Source: Algoriphagus sp.
Lineage (GTDB): Bacteria; Bacteroidota; Bacteroidia; Cytophagales; Cyclobacteriaceae
Direction: 5' to 3'
Length of the DNA stretch: 64,000 nt
Assembly (NCBI GenBank): GCA_029945945.1
Contig: JAQSDM010000013.1
Span: 167,223-231,222 of the forward strand
The position numbers were made by a program, and so were the translations under genes. Each line of letters opens with the position of its first letter. Within the stretch, counting starts at the first letter, position 1. Below, piece by piece: positions 7,795 to 15,569 of the stretch. The notes beneath the pieces are model-generated. The model was not told where the DNA came from and did not search any database. It saw nothing but the letters and a program-made list of their open reading frames with translations.

Positions 7795-8415
7795 ATGAAA
7801 TGGACTTACCAAATCCCGAACAAACTAGCCACCGCCCTCATGCTGTTGGGGGTTTTGTTGCTGGTGTTTTTCAATAATTTGAAGGAACGGTCAAACTCCA
7901 CCAAACTGAAAACTGCCTTTGAGTCGATCTATGAAGACCGGCTGATGGCGGAGAGTTACATTCTCCGCTTTTCTGCCAATCTGCATCAGATTCAGGATTT
8001 ATTGGAAAATCAATCCGGCCTGCACCGGGCGGAACTGAAAGAGAAACTGACCGAAATAGAAGAACTCAACCTCCTCTATCTGGATACTGAGTTGACTGAA
8101 ACGGAGGAAGCGCATTTTGTTCACTTCGAAAAACTCACTTGGGATTTGGGCAAAGCACTGAGCGAGGGAAGGCTGGAAACCGCAACTGCAAAAATCCGGG
8201 AAGCCCATCAGGACCTGCATATCTTATCCGAAATTCAGGTCTCGGAAGCACAAGTGCTCTTAACTCAAACCCGACGGATATTCAGTGCGGGATCGGCCAG
8301 TTCTCAGTTGGAAATAGGTTTGGTCATCGTGATCGCGCTGATGGTTCAGGCAATTCTATTCGCCTCCAAGACTCTTCAGAGTGCCAAATCCGATTCGAAC
8401 GAAAACCTGAACTGA
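7795..8415 (+). CDS. Membrane protein with four-helix-bundle chemoreceptor-like sensor domain, no signalling domain
   Basis: The 206-residue protein has one membrane helix near residues 12-28 (LATALMLLGVLLLVFF), an all-helical periplasmic part of about 140 residues with heptad-like spacing, and a second helix near 173-192 (LEIGLVIVIALMVQAILFA). This is the topology of the 4HB sensor module of methyl-accepting chemotaxis proteins (family 4HB_MCP). It ends about 14 residues after the second helix, so the HAMP and coiled-coil signalling parts are absent. A strong terminator hairpin follows 10 bases after the stop, so this is the natural end and not a frameshift in a longer gene. The function is unknown; it may sense with a partner. 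Confidence 0.72.
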   Translation: MKWTYQIPNKLATALMLLGVLLLVFFNNLKERSNSTKLKTAFESIYEDRLMAESYILRFSANLHQIQDLLENQSGLHRAELKEKLTEIEELNLLYLDTELTETEEAHFVHFEKLTWDLGKALSEGRLETATAKIREAHQDLHILSEIQVSEAQVLLTQTRRIFSAGSASSQLEIGLVIVIALMVQAILFASKTLQSAKSDSNENLN

Positions 8416-8425
8416 GTAAAAAATG

Positions 8426-8460
8426 AAAAGCCTTTGGAGCGATGGTTTCCAAAGGCTTTT
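8426..8460 (+). terminator. Intrinsic terminator after the 4HB-domain gene
   Basis: AAAAGCCTTTGGA (8426-8438) pairs perfectly with TCCAAAGGCTTTT (8448-8460) across a 9-base loop. The stem's own A and T runs act as the U-tract in either direction. It starts 10 bases after the stop codon. Confidence 0.8.
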
Positions 8461-8935
8461 ATCGTTGCTGTTCAGGATTTGTAATCCTGAACTCAGATAA
8501 CAAGGATTTATAATCCGTCTAAAATAATCAACCCTCCCTGTTTTTGGCGACACCTGGAATTGGGTCTTGACATGGATACGGCCAAAAACCCTAATTCATC
8601 TATCATTCATTTAACCAGGGATTTTATCCCTGGCTACCAACAGGATGTCACTACGTGACATTTCTAGGCCTTCGGTGCTGTTCAGGATTTGCAATCCTGA
8701 ACTCAGATCAATTGGTCCCGATAATTATCGGGATACAATCCGTCTAAAACAATCAAGCCTCTGCGGGAGCCTAAAATCGTTGCGACTTTGCGCCGTGGCG
8801 AGAAAATGCTTTGTGGTCCTTTGTTTTTAAAAAAATAATCTCCTTCCTGCGCCGGGCTTACAATTCTCTTTCAACTCACACCTAAACGAGTCCTTTATAG
8901 AACCAAAACTCTTACTTCTCAGACGAGTCGAAGTC
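8461..8935. repeat. Cluster of palindromic repeats (at least four units)
   Basis: Bases 8470-8492 and 8680-8702 are near-identical perfect inverted repeats (10-base arms GTTCAGGATT, 3-base loop). The first is followed by GGATTTATAATCC (8504-8516). The second is followed by the variant in which an 18-base palindrome TCCCGATAATTATCGGGA (8716-8733) sits inside the smaller repeat. Two other palindromes lie between them: CCAGGGAT/ATCCCTGG (8615-8633) and ATGTCAC/GTGACAT (8645-8661). GCCTCTGCGGGAGCC and TTGCGACTTTGCGCCGTGGC (8757-8804) repeat the element seen inverted near 5310-5360. No gene is supported. Confidence 0.75.
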
Positions 8936-9424
8936 TTAACATTTTGCTATTGCCCTAAATCGCATCCTGAAAATCAGTTCACCGTTATCGAGTTCCATAT
9001 ATTGATCGGCTTCATTCCAGGTGATTTTATAGTTTGCCGTTAAGTTGTCTGCCCCATCGTTAACGGTTGTCAGGCGATCCCCATCAATCGTATAAGTTCC
9101 CATTTGGCCCTGAGAATTAGTCAGTGAAAGCAATTCCCAACGGCCATTTTTACAGAAAAGAAACTCCGGGTAAATTCGTAAAAATACAGGCTCGGTTCCT
9201 TTTTCATATATACTCATCAGACTCCAGCTCGTTCCGATTATTTCAGGCAATTCCGCATTGATCTCCTCTGTTTCTTCGGAATTGGCAGTTTCCTGAACAA
9301 GGACCTCCTCTTGGTCAATGCTATCGTCATCGGGTGGAACTTGTTCTTTTGCGGAGCAGGAATTGGTTAAAACAAGAACCCCAAATACAAACAGGATTCG
9401 GATGGAATTGGAAAATGTCTTCAT
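8936..9424 (-). CDS. Lipoprotein with lipocalin-like domain
   Basis: The 162-residue protein begins with a lipoprotein signal peptide (MKTFSNSIRILFVFGVLVLTNSC, lipobox LTNSC, mature cysteine 23). An acidic Glu/Asp-rich linker follows (PPDDDSIDQEEVLVQE), then a domain of about 100 residues beginning GTSWSLMSIYEKG with GRWELLSLTNSQGQMGTYTIDGDRL. That order of W-start strand, G-x-Y-x-x-D-G-D and strand-rich end is typical of the small lipocalin-like lipoproteins of Bacteroidota. It is probably anchored in the outer membrane. The ligand is unknown. It stands alone between two repeat-filled gaps. Confidence 0.72.
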   Translation of the reverse strand: MKTFSNSIRILFVFGVLVLTNSCSAKEQVPPDDDSIDQEEVLVQETANSEETEEINAELPEIIGTSWSLMSIYEKGTEPVFLRIYPEFLFCKNGRWELLSLTNSQGQMGTYTIDGDRLTTVNDGADNLTANYKITWNEADQYMELDNGELIFRMRFRAIAKC

Positions 9425-9858
9425 GTGGTTTTTTTATCTGGTCAAAATTGCCGGGCAGCTTTTACCCCTGGGATGAGTAATGTATACTTTAATTATCTCA
9501 AAACCAGCTGGTAGGATTTTCAACCCGGATAATGCGTCCAAAATAATCAAGCCTCTGCGGGAGTTAAAAATCGTTGCCGCGGTCCGCTGCTGTTCAGGAT
9601 TTGTAATCCTGAACCCTGATCATAGGATTTCCAATCCGTCCAAATAATCAACCCTCTGCGGGAATTAAAAACCGTTGCGACTTTGTGTCGTTGCGAGAAA
9701 AATCCTTTGTGCTCTTAACAAATAATAATCCTCTTCCCGCGCCGCACTCAGACTTGAACCCAAACTTTCTTGCCCCAAGACGCTCAAATCCTTAGCTTTA
9801 GAAGACGGGGTTTTGGAAAGAACTCCCGTCACCCAAAATCAAACCTTTATCCCACACC
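9425..9858. repeat. Intergenic palindromic repeats, further copies of the 8.5 kb family
   Basis: Bases 9592-9614 repeat the inverted element of 8470-8492 (10-base arms, TGT loop), followed by GGATTTCCAATCC (9625-9637). Both sides carry AATAATCAAxCCTCTGCGGGA (9541 and 9644), and TTGCGACTTTGTGTCGTTGC follows (9672-9691). The order of parts is the same as at 8676-8830. No gene is seen. Confidence 0.75.
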
Positions 9859-10755
9859 ATGAAATTAAAAGCGCTTACCACTGCATTGTTGATGTGCTTT
9901 TCCTTTTTGGCTTTTAGCCAATCCGAAAATCCGATCATGAAGCTTTTGCCGGAAGGCACGATCCTCCACGGCAATATTCCCTACAATAATGACACGCTGC
10001 AAAAGCACCTGTTGGATATTTACCTTCCTGCCAATGCCACGGGAGATGTTCCGCTGGTAATCTGGGTCCATGGAGGCGGTTGGCTAAGCAATGGAAAATA
10101 CGCAGACATGGGCTATATGAAAGCTACCATTGCCGAAATTCTCAAGAGCGGTTATGGCTTAGCTTCCATCGACTATCGATTCAGCACCGCCGCGGTTTTT
10201 CCTGCGCAAATCCAGGATTGCAACAAGGCGGTTGCCTTTCTGCATGAAAATGCCGAAAAGTATGGACTGGATAAAGACCGCTTTGCGCTCATGGGCTTTT
10301 CCGCAGGAGGACATTTGGCATCCCTGATGGGTCTGTCGAAAAACAATAAGGTGTCCGGGTTTTTCATGCCCAAAGCCTCGAAGTCTTTTAATTTCAAAGC
10401 GGTGGTGGACTTTTACGGCCCGGCTGAATTGGTGCTCTTTCCCAAAGCCAATGATCCAAAATCACCCGAAGGAATTCTGATCGGTGCCGCTCCGTTGGAT
10501 CGGCCTGATCTCGCTAAAATTGCCAGCCCGGTTACCTATGTGGACAAAAACGATCCTCCTTTTTTGATCATCCATGGGGAGAAGGACGAGTTGGTTTCAC
10601 CCAACCATTCCAGGTTATTGAGCGGCTGGCTCAATTCGGCGGGGGTTCAGAATGAATTGATCCTTGTGAAAGATGCTCCGCATTTTGGTCCGCAGTTCGA
10701 TGTGGATGCCGTCCGGATCAAAGTGATGGATTTTCTGAAAAAGGAGTTGAATTGA
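9859..10755 (+). CDS. Secreted alpha/beta hydrolase (esterase/lipase, BD-FAE/HSL-like)
   Basis: The 298-residue protein has a signal peptide (MKLKALTTALLMCFSFLAFSQ, cleavage near residue 20). The oxyanion motif HGGGW (71-75), the nucleophile elbow GFSAGG with Ser147, the acid segment HGEKDELVSPNHS and the late histidine in KDAPHFGP form a full catalytic triad arrangement. The fold and the HGGGW motif place it among carbohydrate-esterase-like or hormone-sensitive-lipase-like alpha/beta hydrolases. It probably acts in the periplasm or outside the cell on small esters or acylated sugars; the exact substrate is not visible. No operon partner is adjacent. Confidence 0.88.
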   Translation: MKLKALTTALLMCFSFLAFSQSENPIMKLLPEGTILHGNIPYNNDTLQKHLLDIYLPANATGDVPLVIWVHGGGWLSNGKYADMGYMKATIAEILKSGYGLASIDYRFSTAAVFPAQIQDCNKAVAFLHENAEKYGLDKDRFALMGFSAGGHLASLMGLSKNNKVSGFFMPKASKSFNFKAVVDFYGPAELVLFPKANDPKSPEGILIGAAPLDRPDLAKIASPVTYVDKNDPPFLIIHGEKDELVSPNHSRLLSGWLNSAGVQNELILVKDAPHFGPQFDVDAVRIKVMDFLKKELN

Positions 10756-11037
10756 TTTTAGGAACAAGGATTGATTATCTGGTTACTTGATAAGACGTAA
10801 TATGTATGGAAGCTTTCATACCAGAAGCGGGAGTCTCTTCACTTAAATGGCTGGAAGACCGATGACGGAAGACCGAAGAAATTATAAATTCTGCATGCCC
10901 AAGTATTTTCACTTGTGAAAGTCAACAACTCGCAGGATTTCGGAAATACATAAGCCGTAGGAATAAAGGCAGGGAAATTTGAATAGATGTGCAATCCTTT
11001 GACTTAGCATCAAACAAACAGTGAATGTGAACTCCGA
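10756..11037. other. Gap with a fragment of a GGAAGACCGATGAC repeat
   Basis: Bases 10849-10880 (GGCTGGAAGACCGATGACGG) match, in inverted orientation, the sequence near 17798-17830. This looks like another dispersed repeat. No gene or clear promoter was found in front of the P-type ATPase. Confidence 0.5.
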
Positions 11038-12945
11038 ATGAAATTACCCTTAAGTGACAACAAATTCCTTTTCCTTCTCTTCGCAATCGTACTTGTTGTT
11101 GGGCTGGAAATATTGTCCCTGCTGGGCATTCATATCCCCATGCCGTATGCGCCATTCGTGTTTGCGGCATTTATTTTTGGGATTGGCTACAATGTTTTGT
11201 GGAGCGGAGTCAAAGCAATCTTCAAACTCCAGTTCAGCAACATAAATCTGCTCATGCTGATAGCAGTCATCGGGGCATTCTATATCGGAGAATATGCCGA
11301 GGCTGCGGTGTTGGTTGTGCTGTATGTGTTGGGTGAACGACTGGAAGATATTGGCATCGAAAACAGCAAATCCTCTTTAGACGAATTGGTTAGCAAAGCG
11401 CCAAAGACAGCATTTGTAAAGTCACAAAACGAGTTTGTTCTCATTGATCAGGTGCCTGTGGGAACAATCGTTCAGGTGAAACCGGGGGAAATGATTCCTC
11501 TGGATGGTAAAATAATTTCTGGCGAAACTTCGGTTGACGAGGCAGCGATCACCGGCGAACCAATTCCAAAGGATAAACACAAAGGGGATACTCTTTTTGC
11601 CGGAACGCTCAATAAAAGCGGGTTTATAGAAATCGAAACCACGAAGCTTTCTGTGGATACCACCTTTTCGAAAATCATCCGCCTGACTTTTGAAGCCTCC
11701 GCCAACAAAAGTGAAACCCAAAAATTCATTCAGAAATTTTCAAAATACTACACCCCATCCATGATTTTGCTGTCTGGGTTTTTGTTTGTTATTCCTGTTT
11801 ACTTTTTGGGTTTAGACTTCAACCAATGGTTACTCCAGGCCATTACACTTTTGGTCATTGCCTGTCCATGCGCTTTAGTCATTTCGACCCCAGTTGCCAT
11901 TTATGCAGCCATCGGCAACGCATCTGCAAAAGGTGCATTGGTCAAAGGCGGAAAATACATTGAAGCGTTGGCAAAGATTAAAGCCATCGCTTTGGACAAA
12001 ACCAGAACCATCACCTTTGGCAATCCGATCGTTTCAGATGTGTTTCCATTAAACGGAACAAGCAGGGAAGAACTTTTGGCTTGCTCCGCCGGGGCCGAAC
12101 TATTTTCGGAGCATCCCCTTGCACAGGCTATTGTGGATAGAAGCAGAAAGGAAGGATTTGAACCGCACAAAGCGGAATCATTCCAAAGCTTCATGGGCAA
12201 AGGAGCAATTGCTCAATGTTTGGTTTGTGTAGATGAAACGATTTATGTTGGAAAACTTGATTTCATCAAGGAACATCAGCCTGAAGATGCTGAAGCAGAA
12301 AAAATTGTTGAGCAACTTTCGTCAGAGGGTAAAACAAGTGTGGTAGTTAGTTTTGGAAAGGGGGTGGCCGGCGTTATTGGTTTGATGGACGAAATCAAAC
12401 CTGACAGCGCCGAGGTCATAAAAGAAATTACGGCAATGAATATCGAGCCTGTCATGCTCACCGGGGACAATGAAAACGCGGCCCGGTTTGTTGGTCAGCA
12501 GGTTGGTATCAAAAAAATATACGGCGACCAGCTACCCGAAAACAAATCGGAAAAAATCAAAGAGCTTTTGCAGCAATATAAGTTTGTGGCCATGGTGGGT
12601 GACGGGATAAATGACGCACCGGCATTAGCCTTGTCAACTGTTGGAATAGCTATGGGTGCAGCAGGTAGCGACACCGCCATCGAAACCGCCAATGTTGCCT
12701 TGATGAATGATAAACTTTCACTCATTCCGTTTCTTATCCGGCTCAGCAAAAAGACTCTGCAGAGGATAAAATTCAATACCATGGGAGCAATAGCAGTCAA
12801 ACTTGTATTTATAATTCTGGCATTTTCAGGTTATAGCAGCTTGGTTTTCGCAATTGCCGCAGATGTGGGGGTAACCTTGGTCGTGATTCTGACTAGTTTG
12901 AATCTGATGAAGTTTGAAAATGGAGGAGCTTTTCAGAAGAGTTGA
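11038..12945 (+). CDS. Heavy-metal P1B-type ATPase (Zn/Cd type) with DKTRT in place of DKTGT
   Basis: The 635-residue protein has eight membrane helices in the P1B layout, the transport motif CPCALVISTPV in helix 6, ITGEP in the actuator domain, SEHPLA in the nucleotide domain, MLTGDN and GDGINDAPAL in the P domain, and a lysine (AVKLVFII) and aspartate (IAADVGVT) in the last helices as in Zn2+/Cd2+ exporters such as ZntA. The N-terminal metal-binding HMA domain is missing and the protein starts almost directly with the first helix. The phosphorylation loop reads D320-K-T-R-T: codon 323 is AGA (12004-12006) where families have an almost invariant glycine. Activity is therefore uncertain. No metal-responsive regulator gene is adjacent. 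Confidence 0.9.
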   Translation: MKLPLSDNKFLFLLFAIVLVVGLEILSLLGIHIPMPYAPFVFAAFIFGIGYNVLWSGVKAIFKLQFSNINLLMLIAVIGAFYIGEYAEAAVLVVLYVLGERLEDIGIENSKSSLDELVSKAPKTAFVKSQNEFVLIDQVPVGTIVQVKPGEMIPLDGKIISGETSVDEAAITGEPIPKDKHKGDTLFAGTLNKSGFIEIETTKLSVDTTFSKIIRLTFEASANKSETQKFIQKFSKYYTPSMILLSGFLFVIPVYFLGLDFNQWLLQAITLLVIACPCALVISTPVAIYAAIGNASAKGALVKGGKYIEALAKIKAIALDKTRTITFGNPIVSDVFPLNGTSREELLACSAGAELFSEHPLAQAIVDRSRKEGFEPHKAESFQSFMGKGAIAQCLVCVDETIYVGKLDFIKEHQPEDAEAEKIVEQLSSEGKTSVVVSFGKGVAGVIGLMDEIKPDSAEVIKEITAMNIEPVMLTGDNENAARFVGQQVGIKKIYGDQLPENKSEKIKELLQQYKFVAMVGDGINDAPALALSTVGIAMGAAGSDTAIETANVALMNDKLSLIPFLIRLSKKTLQRIKFNTMGAIAVKLVFIILAFSGYSSLVFAIAADVGVTLVVILTSLNLMKFENGGAFQKS

Positions 12946-13280
12946 GGCTGATGTCCAAGTGTCGATGGCTATCGGCATGTAATTCTGAACCCAGATTCGA
13001 TATGATTTTCAATCCGAATGAAAAATCCCTGCTATTCGAGATTTGAAATCCCAACTCTATATGGCTGGATTTCCAATCCCTCTAAAAACTTTAAGCCTTC
13101 CGAAATTGAAGTTCCTTGTTGGCTACTTGAATCCAATCCGTAATCTTAAATAATCCTTCGAGGTTCAGAAAATGACGACGGATAAATTCCATTCAAGATC
13201 TCTATTGTATCATTTTGAAAAAATATAAAACAAGCGAATTTTTTTTCCTTATTTTTCCAACAAAACCAATCAATAAACCT
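12946..13280. repeat. Intergenic composite palindromic repeat (partly decayed)
   Basis: The stretch has the same parts as the other composite elements but with more changes: AATTCTGAACCCAGATTCG ... TTCAATCCG (12980-13016), GCTATTCGAGATTTGAAATC (13031-13050), GGATTTCCAATCC (13067-13079), and AATAATCCTTCGAGGTTCAG followed by GGATAAATTCC (13149-13190), the last pair also seen at 20779-20820. A TTG-started extension of the next gene (13215) overlaps the end of this gap; I prefer the ATG at 13281. Confidence 0.6.
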
Positions 13281-14294
13281 ATGCTCCAAAAACCTACCCT
13301 TAACTTTTACCGAAAGGCAGGATTGCTTTCAGCTTTGCTGATCCCGATGGGATTGGCTTCTTCCTTTGGTCAGCAAGCAAAAAAGCACCTGCCCATCATC
13401 GATGTACACGTGCATGCGATGAAAGTCAACCCGGCTTTTGCCGCTGACATGTGTCCTTGGTTTCTGAGCAGCATGCCAGGAACCATTCCGGGTCAGCCAG
13501 CTCCCTCTTTTATCAATACAGATTGTGCTCATCCTCTGAAGGCAGCCAAATCAGACGCAGAATTTCAGGAGGCCTTATTGGCTAATGCCGAGCGATTGAA
13601 CATCACGTTCATCGCGAGCGGAGATGCAGAAGTTTTGCACCGATGGAAAAAAGCCGCTCCTGATCGGGTCATTCCCTCTCTGGGTATCAGTTCTTCAGAA
13701 CAAATGACAGTGGAAGCCTTTGAAGATTCTCTTTCCAATGGGTTTTATAAAGTAATGGGCGAAGTTGCTCCCCAGTATCAGGGAGGTTCACCAAGCGATA
13801 TGTCGCTGGATGCCTATTTTGCGGTTGCCGAAAAACTCGACATCCCGGTGGGAATCCACATGGGAACAGGTGGAAACGGTATGGCAAACCTGAGTTCTCC
13901 GAAATACCGGGCTTCGATGGGTCGTCCATTTTTGCTGGAAGACGTGCTGGCAAGACATCCCAAAATGAAAATCTGGGTGATGCACGCTGGCTATCCGATG
14001 ATTGACGAGATGATCGCTTTGATGGGTGCCAATGCCTATGTCTATGTGGATTTGGCCGGATTTATCTGGAGCTATCCTTTGGACGAAATCCATATGTACC
14101 TGAACCGTTTGGTGCAGGCAGGATTTGGAAAGCGCATCCTTTACGGAACAGACCTGATGGTTTGGCCGGAGTTGCAGGAGGTATCCATCGGAGTGATCGA
14201 GAATGCGAGTTACCTCTCAGAAGATCAGAAACGCGATATTTTGTTCAACAATGCAGTGAGATTCTTCAATCTCGATCCGAAGAAATTTGAATAA
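13281..14294 (+). CDS. Secreted amidohydrolase (amidohydrolase_2 / ACMSD-like fold)
   Basis: The protein of about 337 residues begins MLQKPTLNFYRKAGLLSALL and has a signal peptide ending near SFGQQA. The TIM-barrel metal ligands are all present: DVHVHAM after the first strand, IPVGIHMGTGG, KIWVMHAGYP, and LYGTDLM near the end. Such enzymes use one metal ion, often zinc, to hydrolyse or decarboxylate small cyclic or amide substrates; the substrate here is unknown. The signal peptide suggests a periplasmic enzyme. It is one of three amidohydrolase-fold proteins in the window. A strong bidirectional terminator separates it from the convergent ATP-grasp gene. Confidence 0.87.
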   Translation: MLQKPTLNFYRKAGLLSALLIPMGLASSFGQQAKKHLPIIDVHVHAMKVNPAFAADMCPWFLSSMPGTIPGQPAPSFINTDCAHPLKAAKSDAEFQEALLANAERLNITFIASGDAEVLHRWKKAAPDRVIPSLGISSSEQMTVEAFEDSLSNGFYKVMGEVAPQYQGGSPSDMSLDAYFAVAEKLDIPVGIHMGTGGNGMANLSSPKYRASMGRPFLLEDVLARHPKMKIWVMHAGYPMIDEMIALMGANAYVYVDLAGFIWSYPLDEIHMYLNRLVQAGFGKRILYGTDLMVWPELQEVSIGVIENASYLSEDQKRDILFNNAVRFFNLDPKKFE

Positions 14295-14315
14295 GCAGGG
14301 AATTACCACGATTTA

Positions 14316-14351
14316 AAAAAGGGTTCGGATGTCATTATCCGAACCCTTTTT
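14316..14351. terminator. Bidirectional intrinsic terminator between convergent genes
   Basis: A perfect 15-base stem, AAAAAGGGTTCGGAT with ATCCGAACCCTTTTT, closes a 6-base loop (GTCATT). It has a T-run on each strand and lies between the ends of the amidohydrolase and ATP-grasp genes. Confidence 0.9.
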
Positions 14352-14370
14352 ACCTTTTATCTTAGCTTGG

Positions 14371-15498
14371 TTAAATAGCCCGAACAGCGGAAGGATGATT
14401 CCAAACTCGAAAATCATTTAGCTCTTTAACATATCCCGTATTTATCGGCTTACTTCCCGGAATCCGGATTACCGATCGATGGAGACCCTCAATGGAACTA
14501 CATGGCAGATTTACTCCGAGCCAAAGCTTTAAAGCCAACCCTATTTCATCAAATCCAAACCAAAATCTCGCAGAAGTCGCTCCGGTAAATCGACCGTTGA
14601 ACTCGTAAATCATCACTTGTCCGGAAGGATCTCGTTGGCATTGGATATTGATCGGTCCAGTCCATCCTGCACCGGCGATTTTATCCACCCAATTTTTGGC
14701 AAGCTGATGGACTTTTTCATCTTCACAAAGGTCAACCCGGGCACTGATCCCTTGTTTCATGATATGCTCAGTGATTATCATTCCTCCAAATTCACCGTCA
14801 GGCCCGATGCTTGACTGAACAGAAATCTTGGTTTCTTCAAATGTGTGAAACAAGGGTATCCCAGAATCAGCGAGTTGGGTGAAATAATTAGAAACCCGCT
14901 CGGGATCACCCAGATATTTTTGAATCACATAATCATCCCGTTCCAAAACCTGTTTGAGCTGAGTATCTCGGGTAATCAGGAAAACACCCAAAGATCCGAA
15001 GCCTTTCCTTGGTTTGGCAATCAAGGGCAAACCTTCAACCTCCAAAAAAGCATTCATAATTTGGGGAGAAGCGTCAGAATTTATGGTGGGCGCAAAGGGT
15101 AAGCCAAATTCCTGAGAAAACTCCCAACTTGACCATTTATCCAAAAAGCAGTGAGCTATTGAATCGGGACCACAAAAAAGGCGAGAAGAGAATGAAGGTT
15201 CTACTTCCTTGAATTTCGAAAGAAATGCCACATCCTCATCCCTGCAAGGAATAACCAAATCCGGTTTCTCATCTCTGATTATCTCTTCAAAAAACTCCCT
15301 AAACTCCTGAGGTTTTTCCACCAATGGTGGAGAAAGGTACACCTTGTCATACTCAAACAGGCTAGGTTCTTTCGCCAAACTGTTGAAGGCGATTATTTCA
15401 AAAGATGAGCGCCTTTGGCTTAAGGAATCAAGTATATTTCTTCCTACCAAGCTGCCTCCTGAGAGCAGTAAAAGTTTAATTTTAATTTTATTTTCCAT
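14371..15498 (-). CDS. ATP-grasp family ligase-like protein (CarB-like)
   Basis: The 375-residue protein starts with an N-terminal Rossmann-like pre-ATP-grasp region (LLLSGGSLVGRNILDSL, IPCRDEDVAFLSKF) and continues with an ATP-grasp core: PLIAKPRKGFGSLGVFLI (ATP lysine and glycine-rich loop), YVIQKYLGDPE, and the Mg2+-binding end IYEFNGRFTGATSARFWFG. These are the marks of ATP-grasp enzymes of the carbamoyl-phosphate synthase large-subunit type, which join a carboxylate to an amine through an acylphosphate. It lies 72 bases downstream of the amidohydrolase-like gene, behind a glycosyltransferase gene on the same strand. I infer a small pathway that modifies a glycan or peptide; no substrate can be named. 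Confidence 0.82.
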   Translation of the reverse strand: MENKIKIKLLLLSGGSLVGRNILDSLSQRRSSFEIIAFNSLAKEPSLFEYDKVYLSPPLVEKPQEFREFFEEIIRDEKPDLVIPCRDEDVAFLSKFKEVEPSFSSRLFCGPDSIAHCFLDKWSSWEFSQEFGLPFAPTINSDASPQIMNAFLEVEGLPLIAKPRKGFGSLGVFLITRDTQLKQVLERDDYVIQKYLGDPERVSNYFTQLADSGIPLFHTFEETKISVQSSIGPDGEFGGMIITEHIMKQGISARVDLCEDEKVHQLAKNWVDKIAGAGWTGPINIQCQRDPSGQVMIYEFNGRFTGATSARFWFGFDEIGLALKLWLGVNLPCSSIEGLHRSVIRIPGSKPINTGYVKELNDFRVWNHPSAVRAI

Positions 15499-15569
15499 TT
15501 ATTTTATTTTGAAAAGTAAATCGGATTTAACTGACAATTTTGATCGCAATCATTTTTTGAATTGGATGC

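Noticed and set aside
7795..8460. Frameshift that cuts off a longer chemoreceptor
   Set aside because: A strong terminator follows 10 bases after the stop, and no HAMP or signalling sequence is found in any frame downstream.
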